A stretch of DNA of 64,000 nucleotides from Rhodanobacteraceae bacterium. GTDB taxonomy: Bacteria > Pseudomonadota > Gammaproteobacteria > Xanthomonadales > Rhodanobacteraceae. Positions 35,640 to 44,257 of this stretch are shown here, piece by piece. The stretch spans positions 1,426,001 to 1,490,000 of the forward strand of contig CP126531.1 of assembly GCA_030167125.1 (NCBI GenBank), read 5' to 3'. Made by a program: the position numbers and the translations under genes. Each line of letters opens with the position of its first letter. Positions within the stretch are counted from its first letter, which is position 1. The notes below the pieces were generated by a model, which did no database searches, was not told where the DNA came from, and saw only the letters and a list, made by a program, of their open reading frames with translations.

Positions 35640-36599
35640 ATGGACGCCGCGATGCGGGAACGCGAGGGCCTGGCGGCACGCATCCGGCGCTGGCTGCCCG
35701 CGTTGGCACGCGGACGCCAGCCGGAAGCGCTGCCGGTCACGCTAGACCGCAATCGCGTCTACATCGTGCCGACCCGCGCCGGACTCGGCTTCGGCGTGCT
35801 GCTGGCCACCATGCTGATCGGCGCGCTCAACTACCAGAACAACGCCGCGCTGCTGCTGACCTGCATGTTGGGCGCCGCGCTCGCCAGCAGCATGTTGCTG
35901 ACCTGGCGCGAACTGCACGACCTCACGTTGCGTTCGCTGCACGCCGACCACGGCTTCTGCGACGCACGCCTGCCGATCTACCTTGCATTCGCCGATGACG
36001 GCCGCGCGCGGCCCGGCCTGCACGTTGCGTTCGACGATATCGAGCAGCCCTGCCCGCTGCGCGCCGGCGTCAGCCGCGCCACCGCGACCGTGCCCACCGA
36101 GTCACGCGGCTGGATGCCGATCCCGCGCCTGCGGTTTTCCAGCACGCTGCCGTTCGGCCTGTTCCGCGCGTGGAGCTGGATCACGCCGGACCAATACGTG
36201 CTGGTTTATCCGCGCATCCTGCGTGACGGCCGCCCGCCCGCGCGCCACGACGATCCGCGCGAACGCACCACCGGCGGCGACGAATTCGCGGGACTGCGCG
36301 AATACCACGCGGGCGATCCGATCCGGCACGTCGCGTGGAAGGCCAGCGCGCGCCACGATCACCTGCTGGTTCGCGAGTTCGACCGCGCCGCACCGGGGCA
36401 ACCGCTGCGCTTCGACTGGCACGACCTGTCGGGCCTCGATCGGGAAACGCGCATCTCGCGCCTCGCCGGCTGGGTGTGCGATGCGTACGCGGTCGCGCGT
36501 CCGTGGACCTTGATCCTCGAGGACCGCCGCACGCTCGGCCCCGGCAGCGACGCCGCGCACTACCACCACTGCCTCACCGCGCTGGCGGAGTTGCCGTGA
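35640..36599 (+). CDS. DUF58 membrane protein
   Basis: DUF58 family protein, 319 residues. Two transmembrane helices at about 40-85 are followed by a DUF58 domain with the signature GLREYHAGDPIRHVAWKASA and LLVREFD. In these operons it works with MoxR ATPases, with a VWA-like fold and function uncertain. The start could be GTG 35625, overlapping the MoxR stop, or ATG 35640, which I use. The stop overlaps the next gene as GTGA. Confidence 0.85.
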   Translation: MDAAMREREGLAARIRRWLPALARGRQPEALPVTLDRNRVYIVPTRAGLGFGVLLATMLIGALNYQNNAALLLTCMLGAALASSMLLTWRELHDLTLRSLHADHGFCDARLPIYLAFADDGRARPGLHVAFDDIEQPCPLRAGVSRATATVPTESRGWMPIPRLRFSSTLPFGLFRAWSWITPDQYVLVYPRILRDGRPPARHDDPRERTTGGDEFAGLREYHAGDPIRHVAWKASARHDHLLVREFDRAAPGQPLRFDWHDLSGLDRETRISRLAGWVCDAYAVARPWTLILEDRRTLGPGSDAAHYHHCLTALAELP

Positions 36600-38590
36600 A
36601 GGCGCCGTCCATTCCGTTGGGCACGCATGGCGCGACCGAAGCACTCGCGCCGCTCGCCTTCGACTTGTTGTGCCTCACCGTGCTCTGCGTGCTCGCGTCG
36701 CACGCGCCGCACATGCCCGCGTGGTACACCGCCGTCCTCGCCGCGATCGTCGCCGCGCGCTGGCTGCAACGGCGGCGCCAGCGCGGACGCATCTCGGCGT
36801 GGTTGCGCATCGCGCTGCTGGTCGCCGTCCCGGCTTCCGTGATCGCGGTGTACGGCACGCCGTTCGGACGCGAACCGGGCGCGGCGATCGTATGCGGCCT
36901 GGTGGTCGTGAAGCTGCTGGAAAGCGAACGCGTGCGCGACGCGCGCATGGCGGTAGGCTTCGCCTGTTTCATCCTGATGAGCGCGCTGCTGTTCGATCAG
37001 GGATTGGTTTTCACGATCGTGGTGGGACTGATGTTGTTGCCCGCGCTGGCGACCTTGCGCGCGCTGGAACCCGGCGTGCCGGAAACGGGGTGGTGGCCTG
37101 CGTTCAAGACCGGCGCCGTGTTGCTGGGCGCCAGCCTGCCCGCCGCGCTGCTCGGCTTCCTGCTGATCCCGCGCCTGGCGACCCCGCTGTGGGGGGCGCA
37201 AGGCAACGGCGAAGCGCGCACCGGCATGACCGATCGCATGGCACCAGGCGACCTGCATTCGTTGTTGACCGACAACGCGGTGGCGATGCGCATCGGTTTC
37301 GACGACGGCGTGCCGCCGCCGGAGAGCCAACGCTATTTCCGCGGCATGGTGCTGTGGTCGTTCGATGGCCGTGCGTGGGTGCCCGGCGAGGCCACGCGAC
37401 GGCCGTGGCCGCCGGCGCCGTTGGGCGTGCATGATCCGCTCACGCGCTACGACGTCACGCTGTTGCCCAGCCACCAGCACTGGATGTTCGCGCTGGACAT
37501 GCCGGTCGGTGCGCCGGAAGGCGCGGTGATGGGACCCGACCACACGCTGTGGTCGAACAAACAGGTCGACCAGACCGTGCACTATCGCGTCGCTTCCGCC
37601 ATCGATTACCGGCTCGCGCCGGAACGCCTCGACCCGCGGTTGCGCGCGGCCGCGCTCGAATTGCCCGACGGCTTCGACCCCGGCGCACGCGCGCTCGCGC
37701 AACGCTGGCGCAACGATGCGGGCGCGAACGACGACACGGTGATTCGCGACGCGCTGGCGCTGTTCCACGACGGCGGTTTCGTGTACGACCTCGACGCCCC
37801 GCCGCTGGACCGCAACAGCATCGACGATTTCCTGTTCAACACCAGGACCGGTCTCTGCGAACACTACGCCAGCGCCTTCACCTTCCTGATGCGCGCCGCG
37901 GGCATTCCCGCGCGCGTGGTGGTGGGTTACCAGGGCGGTTACTGGAACGCGTTCGCGCATTACCTGCTGATCCGCCAGTCCGATGCACACGCGTGGTCGG
38001 AAGTGTGGCTCACCGGACGCGGCTGGGTGCGCGTCGATCCCACCGCCGCGGTGAGCCGCGTGGTGCTGGCCGATACCGGCGGCGCGGCGGGCGACGTCGG
38101 CGGCGGCAACCGCAGCTGGTGGATGCCGTGGCAAAACCGCTTCGACGTGATCAACCGCTGGTGGGGTCAAACCGTGGTCGGTTTCGATGCGCTCTCGCAG
38201 GAGCGCCTGTTCCACCCCTTCGGCATCGAACGCGCCACCGCGCAGATGCTGGGCATTGCCTTGGCGGTTGCCGTGTTGCTCGCGCTGGGCTTCGGCGCGC
38301 TGCTCGCATCGTTGCGCCCGCGCCGCAAACCGCGCGACGCGCTGGCCGCGGCGCAATTGCGCCTGCAAAAACGCCTCGCGCGCATCGGCATCGTGCGCGG
38401 CATCGGCGAAGGCCCGCGCGATTTTTATCGGCGCACCGCAACCGAACTGCCCGATTCGGCACCCACGGTAAACAGCTTGGCCGTCGAATACCTGGCCCTG
38501 CGCTACGCCCTTGCCGAACCGCCGCCTGAACGAATCAGCGCGTTCCTGCGAGCCGTTCGCAATTTCCATCCCCGCCGTGTGGTCAAATAA
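36596..38590 (+). CDS. tgpA: DUF3488/transglutaminase-domain membrane protein (TgpA)
   Basis: TgpA-like protein of 664 residues. Several transmembrane helices occupy residues 15-210. A periplasmic transglutaminase-like domain carries Cys in NTRTGLCEHYASAF, His in SDAHAWSEVW and Asp in WVRVDPTAA. A further helix lies near 555-575 and a DUF4129 tail at the C-terminus. The Pseudomonas homologue is essential and has transglutaminase activity. It starts with GTG 36596, overlapping the DUF58 stop. Confidence 0.9.
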   Translation: MKAPSIPLGTHGATEALAPLAFDLLCLTVLCVLASHAPHMPAWYTAVLAAIVAARWLQRRRQRGRISAWLRIALLVAVPASVIAVYGTPFGREPGAAIVCGLVVVKLLESERVRDARMAVGFACFILMSALLFDQGLVFTIVVGLMLLPALATLRALEPGVPETGWWPAFKTGAVLLGASLPAALLGFLLIPRLATPLWGAQGNGEARTGMTDRMAPGDLHSLLTDNAVAMRIGFDDGVPPPESQRYFRGMVLWSFDGRAWVPGEATRRPWPPAPLGVHDPLTRYDVTLLPSHQHWMFALDMPVGAPEGAVMGPDHTLWSNKQVDQTVHYRVASAIDYRLAPERLDPRLRAAALELPDGFDPGARALAQRWRNDAGANDDTVIRDALALFHDGGFVYDLDAPPLDRNSIDDFLFNTRTGLCEHYASAFTFLMRAAGIPARVVVGYQGGYWNAFAHYLLIRQSDAHAWSEVWLTGRGWVRVDPTAAVSRVVLADTGGAAGDVGGGNRSWWMPWQNRFDVINRWWGQTVVGFDALSQERLFHPFGIERATAQMLGIALAVAVLLALGFGALLASLRPRRKPRDALAAAQLRLQKRLARIGIVRGIGEGPRDFYRRTATELPDSAPTVNSLAVEYLALRYALAEPPPERISAFLRAVRNFHPRRVVK

Positions 38591-38639
38591 CGGCAGAAGG
38601 GATCACCGATTTTCGGAAGCTTGTTCCCGGAGGCTTGCC

Positions 38640-39233
38640 ATGTCACGTCGTGTCTTGTTTGTTTCGGTCCTGGGCGCGTTGGCCCTGGGCGGTTGCGCCA
38701 CGATTCCGCAACCGCTGCAAGGCAACTACGCGCCGGTGTCGCTCGATTCGGCGCGCAACGGCACCGCCAGTTCGGCGCCCGTGCGCTGGGGTGGGCAGAT
38801 CATCCAGACCGAACCGCGCGAGCAGCAGACTTGTTTCTACATACTCGCCGAGCAGCTGGATTCGCAGGCGCGGCCGGAGCGCGGCGACGAGCAGGGCCTC
38901 GGCCGCTTCGTCGCGTGCAAGCAGGGTTTCTATGATCCCGAAGTATTCGCCAAGGGCCGCGAGGTCACGGTGACCGGCACGCTCGACGGCACCGTCCAGC
39001 ACAAGATCGGCGAATACGACTACACCTATCCGCGCGTCGCGGCCAACACGGTTTACTTGTGGCCGAAGCGCCCGATATACGTGGAACGTCCGGATCCATG
39101 GGGTCCGTGGGGTCCTTGCGATCCGTTCTGGTCGGGATGGGGCTGCGGCTGGGGTTACGGCCCGTGGTACTACCCGCCCCGCGTGATCGTGGTGCCGCGC
39201 CCACCGCCGCCGCCACCGCCGAAGCAAGGTTGA
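38640..39233 (+). CDS. slp: Slp-family outer-membrane lipoprotein
   Basis: 197-residue lipoprotein with lipobox LALGGC (Cys19), so acylated and probably sent to the outer membrane. The Slp domain includes RWGGQIIQTEPREQQTCFYI and GREVTVTGTLDG. The C-terminal tail is rich in Gly, Trp, Tyr and Pro (WGCGWGYGPWYYPP) and ends in a run of prolines. ATG 38640 has GGAGG at ideal spacing. Slp in E. coli is induced by starvation; nothing here shows its regulation. Confidence 0.88.
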   Translation: MSRRVLFVSVLGALALGGCATIPQPLQGNYAPVSLDSARNGTASSAPVRWGGQIIQTEPREQQTCFYILAEQLDSQARPERGDEQGLGRFVACKQGFYDPEVFAKGREVTVTGTLDGTVQHKIGEYDYTYPRVAANTVYLWPKRPIYVERPDPWGPWGPCDPFWSGWGCGWGYGPWYYPPRVIVVPRPPPPPPPKQG

Positions 39234-39250
39234 GTGCCTGGCTCAATGGC

Positions 39251-39276
39251 ACGACGCCCGCGCAAGCGGGCGTCGT
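39251..39276. terminator. Bidirectional hairpin between slp and hinT
   Basis: Perfect 11-bp stem ACGACGCCCGC/GCGGGCGTCGT with a GCAA loop, between two convergent genes. There is little T-tract on either side, but position and strength suit a shared terminator. Confidence 0.7.
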
Positions 39277-39280
39277 CGCG

Positions 39281-39628
39281 TCAGGACATGCGCTCCGGCA
39301 TTTGCCGGCCCGCCAGCAAATGCACGTGCAGGTAGAACACCGTCTGGCCGCCGCCGCGATTGCAGTTGATCACGCAGCGGTAGCCGTTGTCCGCGAAGCC
39401 TTCGCGCTTGGCATACGCAGAAGCCGCCAGCAGCAATTTGCCGAGCAGCGGCGCGTCCGCCTCGCTGCAATCGTTCAAGGTCGCGAAGGATTTTTTCTTC
39501 GGGATGAACAGCACGTGCACCGGTGCCTGCGGATGGATGTCGCGGAACGCGAGGACGTCGTCGTCCTCGTACACGACGTCGGCGGGAATCTCGCGGCGGA
39601 TGATCTTGTCGAAGATGGTGTCGGGCAT
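39281..39628 (-). CDS. hinT: HIT-family nucleotide-binding protein (HinT)
   Basis: 115-residue HIT-family hydrolase, probably purine nucleoside phosphoramidase. N-terminal IFDKIIRREIPADVVYEDD and HVLFIPKKK are typical. The HIT motif reads FYLHVHLLAG, so the first His of the usual HxHxH is Tyr, while His101 and the catalytic His103 remain. ATG 39628 is preceded not by a Shine-Dalgarno but by a heptanucleotide repeat array starting 3 nt away. Confidence 0.9.
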   Translation of the reverse strand: MPDTIFDKIIRREIPADVVYEDDDVLAFRDIHPQAPVHVLFIPKKKSFATLNDCSEADAPLLGKLLLAASAYAKREGFADNGYRCVINCNRGGGQTVFYLHVHLLAGRQMPERMS

Positions 39629-39631
39629 GTT

Positions 39632-39712
39632 GGGATTGGGAATTGGGAATTGGGAATTGGGAATTGGGAATTGGGAATCGGGACTCGGGACTCGGGACTC
39701 GGGACTCGGGAC
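39632..39712. repeat. Heptanucleotide tandem array (GGGAATT)n(GGGACTC)n
   Basis: About 11 units of 7 bp: six of the GGGAATT/GGGAATC type, then five of the GGGACTC type, the last partial. It abuts the hinT start codon and would form its 5' untranslated region. Arrays of this kind are, as I recall, frequent in Xanthomonadaceae intergenic DNA. Copy number is likely to vary between strains. Confidence 0.9.
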
Positions 39713-39741
39713 AGCGTAAACGACGGTGACTCGCAAATCAC

Positions 39742-39794
39742 CCCCTTCCAGAGGAAGGGGGTCGAAGCCGCCGAAAGGCGGCTTCGGAGGGATG
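39742..39794 (+). repeat. CCCCCTTCC repeat, single copy
   Basis: CCCCCTTCC-AGA-GGAAGGGGG followed by a 10-bp hairpin CGAAGCCGCC-GAAA-GGCGGCTTCG and then GAGGGATG. It has the same architecture as the units at 24.6 and 59.5 kb, with different second-hairpin arms. It lies between recR and hinT. Confidence 0.75.
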
Positions 39795-39804
39795 CCGCGC
39801 CATA

Positions 39805-40410
39805 TCAATCGTCGAGAGAATGACGGCTGCCGAACGCGTGCGCCAGCGTGCCGCGATCGACGTATTCCAGTTCGCCGCCCAGCGGCACGCCATGCGCGAG
39901 GCGCGTCGCGCGCACGCCCGCGGCACGCGCGAGCTGACCGAGCCAATGCGCGGTCGCCTCACCTTCGACGGTGGGATTGGTCGCGATCACAAGTTCGCGC
40001 ACTTCGCCGTCGCCGAGCCGGCGCGTAAACAACTCCACGCCGAGTTCGGACGGCCCCAGGCCATCCAGCGGCGACAGGCGTCCCAACAGCACGAAGTAGC
40101 GCCCGCGGTAGCCGGTCGCCTGTTCGATCGCCAGCAGGTCGGCCGGCGTTTCCACCACGCACAGCACCGTCGCATCGCGCGACGCGTTCGCGCAGATCGG
40201 GCAAAGTTCCGATTCGCTGAAATTGCGGCACGACTTGCAATGGCCGATGCGCTGCATCGCCTGCCGCAACGTTTCGGACAGACGCACGCCGCCTTCGCGA
40301 TCGCGCTCCAGCAGATGGAAGGCCATGCGCTGCGCGCTCTTGGCGCCGACGCCGGGCAGGCAGCGCAAGGCGTCGATCAACTCGGCAAGAAGGTTCGATT
40401 CCGAAGGCAT
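39805..40410 (-). CDS. recR: Recombination protein RecR
   Basis: RecFOR-pathway protein, 201 residues. It contains a helix-hairpin-helix ([17 protein letters not shown]), a zinc finger with four Cys ([16 protein letters not shown]) and a Toprim domain ([29 protein letters not shown]). The start ATG 40410 gives [15 protein letters not shown]. It lies downstream of ebfC and dnaX, the classical dnaX-ebfC-recR order. Confidence 0.96.
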   Translation of the reverse strand: MPSESNLLAELIDALRCLPGVGAKSAQRMAFHLLERDREGGVRLSETLRQAMQRIGHCKSCRNFSESELCPICANASRDATVLCVVETPADLLAIEQATGYRGRYFVLLGRLSPLDGLGPSELGVELFTRRLGDGEVRELVIATNPTVEGEATAHWLGQLARAAGVRATRLAHGVPLGGELEYVDRGTLAHAFGSRHSLDD

Positions 40411-40526
40411 TCGCAGGCAACTTTCTGCTTGACTGACAGGGACGAGGGATGAGTAGCGAGGGCGCGGCAACCGAGCCGAGTTGCTGGACGAGGCGCCCTC
40501 GCCACTCGCCCCTCATCCCTGACGTT

Positions 40527-40850
40527 TCAGAACGGCAACTTGAAGCCCGGCGGCAGGCTCATACCCGAACTGACGCTGCCGAGTTTCTGCTGGCTGGCTT
40601 CCGCGACCTTGTTGACGGCGTCGTTGACCGCTGCGGCCACCATGTCTTCGGCCATCTCCGGATCGTCCGCCATCAGCTTGCGGTCGATGCGCACGCGGCG
40701 CACTTCGTGGCGGCCGCTCATCGTGACCTCGACCATGCCGCCGCCCGCGCTGCCGGTGACCTCCAGCTTCGCGATTTCTTCCTGCGCGCGCTTCAGGTTC
40801 TCCTGCATCTGCTGCGCCTGTTGCATCAGTTGTCCGAGTTGTCCTTTCAT
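40527..40850 (-). CDS. ebfC: Nucleoid-associated protein EbfC/YbaB
   Basis: 107-residue DNA-binding nucleoid protein of the YbaB/EbfC family. Features are an N-terminal helix rich in Gln ([19 protein letters not shown]), the core [21 protein letters not shown] and a C-terminal Gly/Pro tail ending PGFKLPF. ATG 40850 overlaps the dnaX stop by ATGA. The spacer to recR is about 116 bp. Confidence 0.94.
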   Translation of the reverse strand: MKGQLGQLMQQAQQMQENLKRAQEEIAKLEVTGSAGGGMVEVTMSGRHEVRRVRIDRKLMADDPEMAEDMVAAAVNDAVNKVAEASQQKLGSVSSGMSLPPGFKLPF

Positions 40851-42487
40851 GCTTGCCTGCCTGCGGGTCGAATGCTTTCGGGAATGATCTGCGCGCCGAA
40901 CTCGCGCTGCATGTCCTGGATGACAGGATCGTCCGCGATCGCGCGTTCGGCCGCAGCCTGCTCGTCGGAGCGCGCCTTGGCGGCGCGCGTCGCCGGTGTT
41001 TCGGTGACGGCTTCGTGCACGATGCGCACGCGCAACTTGTGGCCGATCGCGGCACCGAGCCGGTCCTGCAGCTGCCGGTTGGCCGAATCGGTGCAGAAGA
41101 TCATGTGTTCGGGCGTCACCGCCAGCGTCAGCACTTCGCCATCCAGCGATTTCGGAACCGCATGCCGCGCGAGCAAGCCGGCGGGACCGCCCAGTTCCGC
41201 CTGCTCGATCCAGCGCTCCCAATCGGCGATGCCTTCGATGCGCGGCGCGGCGGCGCGGGGTTGCGCGGGTGCGGGTTGATCGGCGACTCGCGTTTCCGCG
41301 CGCGGCGCGGGCGGCGCCGAAGCAACCGTCGCCGGCCGGCACGGCGTTGCACTTTCATGCGCGGGTTGCGGGACGCGCTTTGCCGCAGCGCCGTCACCGC
41401 CCGCTTCGGCGCCGCGGAACGCCAGCATGCGCAGCAACGTCATCTCGAAACCCGAACGCACGTCCGGCGCGAGCGGCAGGTCGCGCCGGCCGTTCAACGC
41501 GAACTGGTACCAGACCTGCACGTCTTCGGCACCGACCTTGCCCGCGAGTTCGTCCAGCACCTCGCGTTCGGCTTCGTCGCCTTCGAACCCCGCCACCAGT
41601 TGCCGCAACTGGATGCGGTGCAGCGCGGTCGCGAGCTGTTCCAGCACCACCGCAAAATCCGGCGACAAACCCGCGATGCGCTCGGCCTCGTCCATCAACG
41701 CCTTGCCGTCGCCGTCGGCCAGCGCGCGCAACAGCGCGCCGACGTCGTTGTCGGCGATCGTTCCCAGCATCGCGCGCACGTCGTCCGCGCGCAGCGCGCC
41801 GCCGCCGTGCGCGATCGCCTGGTCGAGCAAAGACAAGCCATCGCGCAGTGAACCATCCGCACCGCGCGCCAGCGCCTCGATCGCGCCGTCGTCGAAGCCG
41901 ACGTTTTCCTGGCCCAGGATCATCCGCATCTGTGCGGCGATCTGGTCGGGCAGCAAGCGCTTCAAGCCGAACTTCAGGCAGCGCGACAGCACCGTCACCG
42001 GCAGCTTCTGCGGATCGGTGGTGGCGAGCAGGAACTTCACGTGCTCGGGCGGTTCCTCCAGCGTCTTCAACAGCGCGTTGAAGGCGCTCTTCGAGAGCAT
42101 GTGCACCTCGTCCACCAGGTACACCTTGTAGCGGCCCTGCGCCGGCGCGTACTGCGCGTTCTCGATCACCTCGCGCACGTCGTCGACGCCGGTGTTGCTG
42201 GCGGCGTCGATCTCGATCAGGTCCACGAAACGGCCGGCATCGACGGCCTTGCAGATCGCGCACTCGCCGCAGGGATGCGCGGACATGCCGCGCTCGCAGT
42301 TCAGCGACTTCGCGAAGATGCGCGCGATGGTGGTCTTGCCCACGCCGCGCGTGCCGGTAAAGAGATACGCGTGATGCACGCGCCCGGAATCCAGTGCGTG
42401 CGTCAGCGCCTTGACGACGTGTTCCTGCCCGACCAGTTCATTGAACTGCCTCGGACGCCATTTGCGGGCGAGAACCTGATAGCTCAT
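40847..42487 (-). CDS. dnaX: DNA polymerase III tau/gamma subunit
   Basis: Clamp-loader ATPase, 546 residues. Walker A is [14 protein letters not shown] (about 44-57). A zinc module has Cys in [17 protein letters not shown]. Walker B/DExx is in [10 protein letters not shown] and the SRC motif in VLSRCLKF. A Pro/Ala-rich linker (about 375-420) joins the tau-specific C-terminal domain. I found no A-rich slippery heptamer, so a gamma form by frameshifting is not supported here. It starts at ATG 42487. Confidence 0.95.
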   Translation of the reverse strand: MSYQVLARKWRPRQFNELVGQEHVVKALTHALDSGRVHHAYLFTGTRGVGKTTIARIFAKSLNCERGMSAHPCGECAICKAVDAGRFVDLIEIDAASNTGVDDVREVIENAQYAPAQGRYKVYLVDEVHMLSKSAFNALLKTLEEPPEHVKFLLATTDPQKLPVTVLSRCLKFGLKRLLPDQIAAQMRMILGQENVGFDDGAIEALARGADGSLRDGLSLLDQAIAHGGGALRADDVRAMLGTIADNDVGALLRALADGDGKALMDEAERIAGLSPDFAVVLEQLATALHRIQLRQLVAGFEGDEAEREVLDELAGKVGAEDVQVWYQFALNGRRDLPLAPDVRSGFEMTLLRMLAFRGAEAGGDGAAAKRVPQPAHESATPCRPATVASAPPAPRAETRVADQPAPAQPRAAAPRIEGIADWERWIEQAELGGPAGLLARHAVPKSLDGEVLTLAVTPEHMIFCTDSANRQLQDRLGAAIGHKLRVRIVHEAVTETPATRAAKARSDEQAAAERAIADDPVIQDMQREFGAQIIPESIRPAGRQA

Positions 42488-42601
42488 TCACCCATTGTGC
42501 CAAGTCGGGGCGGCGAGACCAAGCGTGTGGGCCGGTTTATCTTGTGCGCATTCCCCATGCCCGTTATCCTGCGCAGTCCGCCGCGGGCAACAGCGCGGTT
42601 C

Positions 42602-42694
42602 GGAGAGGTGTCCGAGCGGTCGAAGGAGCACGCCTGGAAAGTGTGTAAGCGGCTAAACCCCGCTTCGCGGGTTCGAATCCCGCCCTCTCCGCCA
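42602..42694 (+). tRNA. tRNA-Ser (GGA)
   Basis: 93-nt class II tRNA with a long variable arm and encoded CCA. The acceptor GGAGAGG pairs with CCTCTCC. The anticodon loop CTGGAAA gives GGA, and the T arm is CGGG TTCGAAT CCCG. Its 3' end plus 8 nt of flank is repeated exactly at 42830-42856. Confidence 0.97.
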
Positions 42695-42702
42695 GCTTTC
42701 AG
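42676..42702 (+). repeat. 27-bp direct repeat, tRNA-Ser(GGA) 3' end (original)
   Basis: From AATCCC in the T arm through CCA and the 8-nt flank GCTTTCAG. An identical 27-bp copy is at 42830-42856, 154 bp away. This resembles an attachment-site or target duplication. Confidence 0.85.
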
Positions 42703-42742
42703 GAAAATCAGAAGATGATGGATGGGCGGGTGAGAACCCGCG

Positions 42743-42829
42743 GGTTCGACAAATTCGTCTGGAACGAATTTGGACAACCGAAGGTTGACCCCGAGCGCAG
42801 CGAGGGGTGAGCATCAGGATGATGCGAAC
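42743..42829 (+). repeat. tRNA-linked structured element, copy 1
   Basis: Core of about 87 bp with four hairpins: 42751-42758/42764-42771, 42775-42779/42783-42787, 42788-42792/42804-42808 (around GAGCGCAGCGA) and 42811-42815/42821-42825. It begins right after a GGGTTCGA (T-loop-like) sequence and runs into a duplicate of the tRNA-Ser 3' end. A reverse-strand homologue is at 51015-51102, with compensatory changes in the first, second and fourth stems. Confidence 0.8.
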
Positions 42830-42856
42830 AATCCCGCCCTCTCCGCCAGCTTTCAG
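42830..42856 (+). repeat. 27-bp direct repeat, tRNA-Ser(GGA) 3' end (duplicate)
   Basis: Identical to 42676-42702. It ends 5 nt before the 4.5S RNA gene. Confidence 0.85.
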
Positions 42857-42861
42857 TTCAT

Positions 42862-42971
42862 GGTGGCCCCGTCGGTGCCTCCGCGACGATAGATCGAAAA
42901 CTCCGCCAGGGCCGGAAGGCAGCAACGGTATCGGTCGACTCGTGCGCCGGAGATTCGCTGGCGGGGCCGCC
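42862..42971 (+). ncRNA. ffs: 4.5S (SRP) RNA
   Basis: RNA of the signal recognition particle, about 110 nt. The ends GGTGGCCCC (42862-42870) and GGGGCCGCC (42963-42971) pair. The apical domain has the conserved CAGGGCCGGAAGGCAGCA with the GGAA tetraloop and the asymmetric internal loop bound by Ffh. It closely resembles Xanthomonas ffs as I remember it. The 3' end nearly touches the convergent moaE stop. Confidence 0.92.
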
Positions 42972-42973
42972 GC

Positions 42974-43390
42974 CTATTCAGCGTCAGGATGCAGCCACTC
43001 CGACGCGCCCTCGACGTAGTGTTCGCGCTTCCAGATCGGCACGCGCGCCTTGACCTGGTCGATCACGTAACGGCAGGCGTCGAACGCGGCGGCACGATGG
43101 CCCGCAGAAACGCCGGCCCACACCGCGACTTCGCCCAATGCGAGATCGCCCACGCGATGCACGCAAACGATGCGTTCGACCGCAAACTCGGCGCGTGCTT
43201 CTTCGACGACCCTGCGTCCTTCGGCTTCGGCCAGTTCGGTGTAAGCCTGGTACGACAGCCCATCGACCGCGCGGCCATCGTTGCGATCGCGCACGCGGCC
43301 TTCGAAACAGACCACGGCGCCGGCGCCCGCCGCTTCCAGTTCGCCTCGCAAACCTGCGATGTCGATCGGCATGGCGCTGATCGCGAACAT
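42974..43390 (-). CDS. moaE: Molybdopterin synthase catalytic subunit
   Basis: 138-residue large subunit of molybdopterin synthase, which adds the dithiolene sulfurs to cPMP using MoaD thiocarboxylate. Conserved features are VVCFEGRVRDRNDG, HRVGDLALGE, SAGHRAAAFDAC and the catalytic Lys region VKARVPIWKREHY. The start is ATG 43390; a GTG at 43402 overlapping moaD is possible. It is the last gene of moaC-moaD-moaE. Confidence 0.93.
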   Translation of the reverse strand: MFAISAMPIDIAGLRGELEAAGAGAVVCFEGRVRDRNDGRAVDGLSYQAYTELAEAEGRRVVEEARAEFAVERIVCVHRVGDLALGEVAVWAGVSAGHRAAAFDACRYVIDQVKARVPIWKREHYVEGASEWLHPDAE

Positions 43391-43391
43391 C

Positions 43392-43631
43392 TCAGCCGCC
43401 ACTCACCGGCGGCAGGAACACCACTTCGTCGTTGTCGGCGAGCGGATGATTCCAGTCGGTGAAGTCGCCGTTGACCGCGACGCGCAAACGATCGGGCGTG
43501 AAGGTGAAGCCATGGCGCGCCGCGAGCTCTGCATACAGGGTGCGCGGGTCGGCGGCGTCGCTCGAGACACGCTCTTCGGAGCAACCCGCGGCATCGCTCA
43601 GCGATGCGAAATACAGCAGCCGGAAATTCAT
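43392..43631 (-). CDS. moaD: Molybdopterin synthase sulfur-carrier subunit
   Basis: 79-residue ubiquitin-like protein ending in the required Gly-Gly (PPVSGG), which is activated as a thiocarboxylate. The N-terminus [16 protein letters not shown] and the VAVNGDF segment are family-typical. ATG 43631 overlaps the moaC stop by one base. Confidence 0.93.
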   Translation of the reverse strand: MNFRLLYFASLSDAAGCSEERVSSDAADPRTLYAELAARHGFTFTPDRLRVAVNGDFTDWNHPLADNDEVVFLPPVSGG

Positions 43632-44143
43632 CACGCCTTGGCCTGCTTGCGTGAAGCGGCCTTCCCAGCCTTCACATCCCGCTTGCCGCCGGATTTCTCC
43701 AGCAGCCGCACGCGCTCGATCACGATTTCGTGCGACAGCGCCTTGCACATGTCGTACACCGTCAAGGCGGCGACGCTGGCACCGGTCAGCGCTTCCATCT
43801 CGACGCCGGTCTTGTGCGTGACCGCCACTTCGCAACGGATCGCGAGATCGGTGTCTGACAAGAAATCCGCTTCGATGCGGCAGCGCTCGATCGCCAGCGG
43901 ATGGCAGAACGGAATCCATTCGTGGGTGCGCTTGGCGGCCATGGTGCCGGCCACGATCGCGGTATCGATCACCGGTCCTTTCTTGCTGCGCACGCCGCCT
44001 TCGCGCAATGCATCGGCGACGGATTTCGGAAAGCGTACCACCGCTTCGGCCACCGCGATGCGCGCCGTGACGGCCTTGGCGCCCACGTCGACCATGCGGG
44101 GACGGTTCGAAGCGTCTACGTGGGATAGTTTCGTGCGGCTCAT
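43631..44143 (-). CDS. moaC: Cyclic pyranopterin monophosphate synthase
   Basis: 170-residue MoaC acting after MoaA in molybdenum cofactor synthesis. Motifs: [41 protein letters not shown] and the catalytic [10 protein letters not shown]. The C-terminal tail is Lys-rich (RKQAKA). The start ATG 44143 gives [11 protein letters not shown] structured repeat separates it from moaA. Confidence 0.94.
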   Translation of the reverse strand: MSRTKLSHVDASNRPRMVDVGAKAVTARIAVAEAVVRFPKSVADALREGGVRSKKGPVIDTAIVAGTMAAKRTHEWIPFCHPLAIERCRIEADFLSDTDLAIRCEVAVTHKTGVEMEALTGASVAALTVYDMCKALSHEIVIERVRLLEKSGGKRDVKAGKAASRKQAKA

Positions 44144-44165
44144 TTCCAGTTCTCTTCCTGCGCAA

Positions 44166-44257
44166 ACCATCCATGGTGCGTGGCGCCTGCCCAGACATCC
44201 ATGTCCGTGCGTTCGGACGCGCAGCCGATGCCCCCGGCATCGGCTAGACGCGCGCCC
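44166..44257 (-). repeat. Structured repeat family B, copy 2
   Basis: It opens with the same 19-nt ACCATCCATGGTGCGTGGC as 29158. Hairpins are 44166-44170/44173-44177, 44194-44198/44201-44205 and 44224-44232/44236-44244, with a 5-bp outer stem 44218-44222/44250-44254. Arm sequences differ from copy 1 while pairing is kept. It ends at the moaA stop. Confidence 0.7.

Noticed and set aside
36560..38569. 669-codon minus-strand frame opposite tgpA
   Set aside because: Antisense to a gene with intact catalytic motifs; composition is that of a codon-position shadow.
39632..39712. Possible CRISPR array
   Set aside because: The units are 7 bp with no spacers and no cas genes nearby. It is a simple tandem repeat.
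40847..42487. Programmed frameshift in dnaX giving gamma
   Set aside because: No A-rich slippery heptamer or following stem was found in the coding strand where E. coli has one.
42676..42856. Second, intact tRNA-Ser gene or a prophage integration
   Set aside because: The downstream copy contains only the 3' tail of the tRNA, and no integrase or phage gene lies between the repeats, so neither reading holds as it stands.
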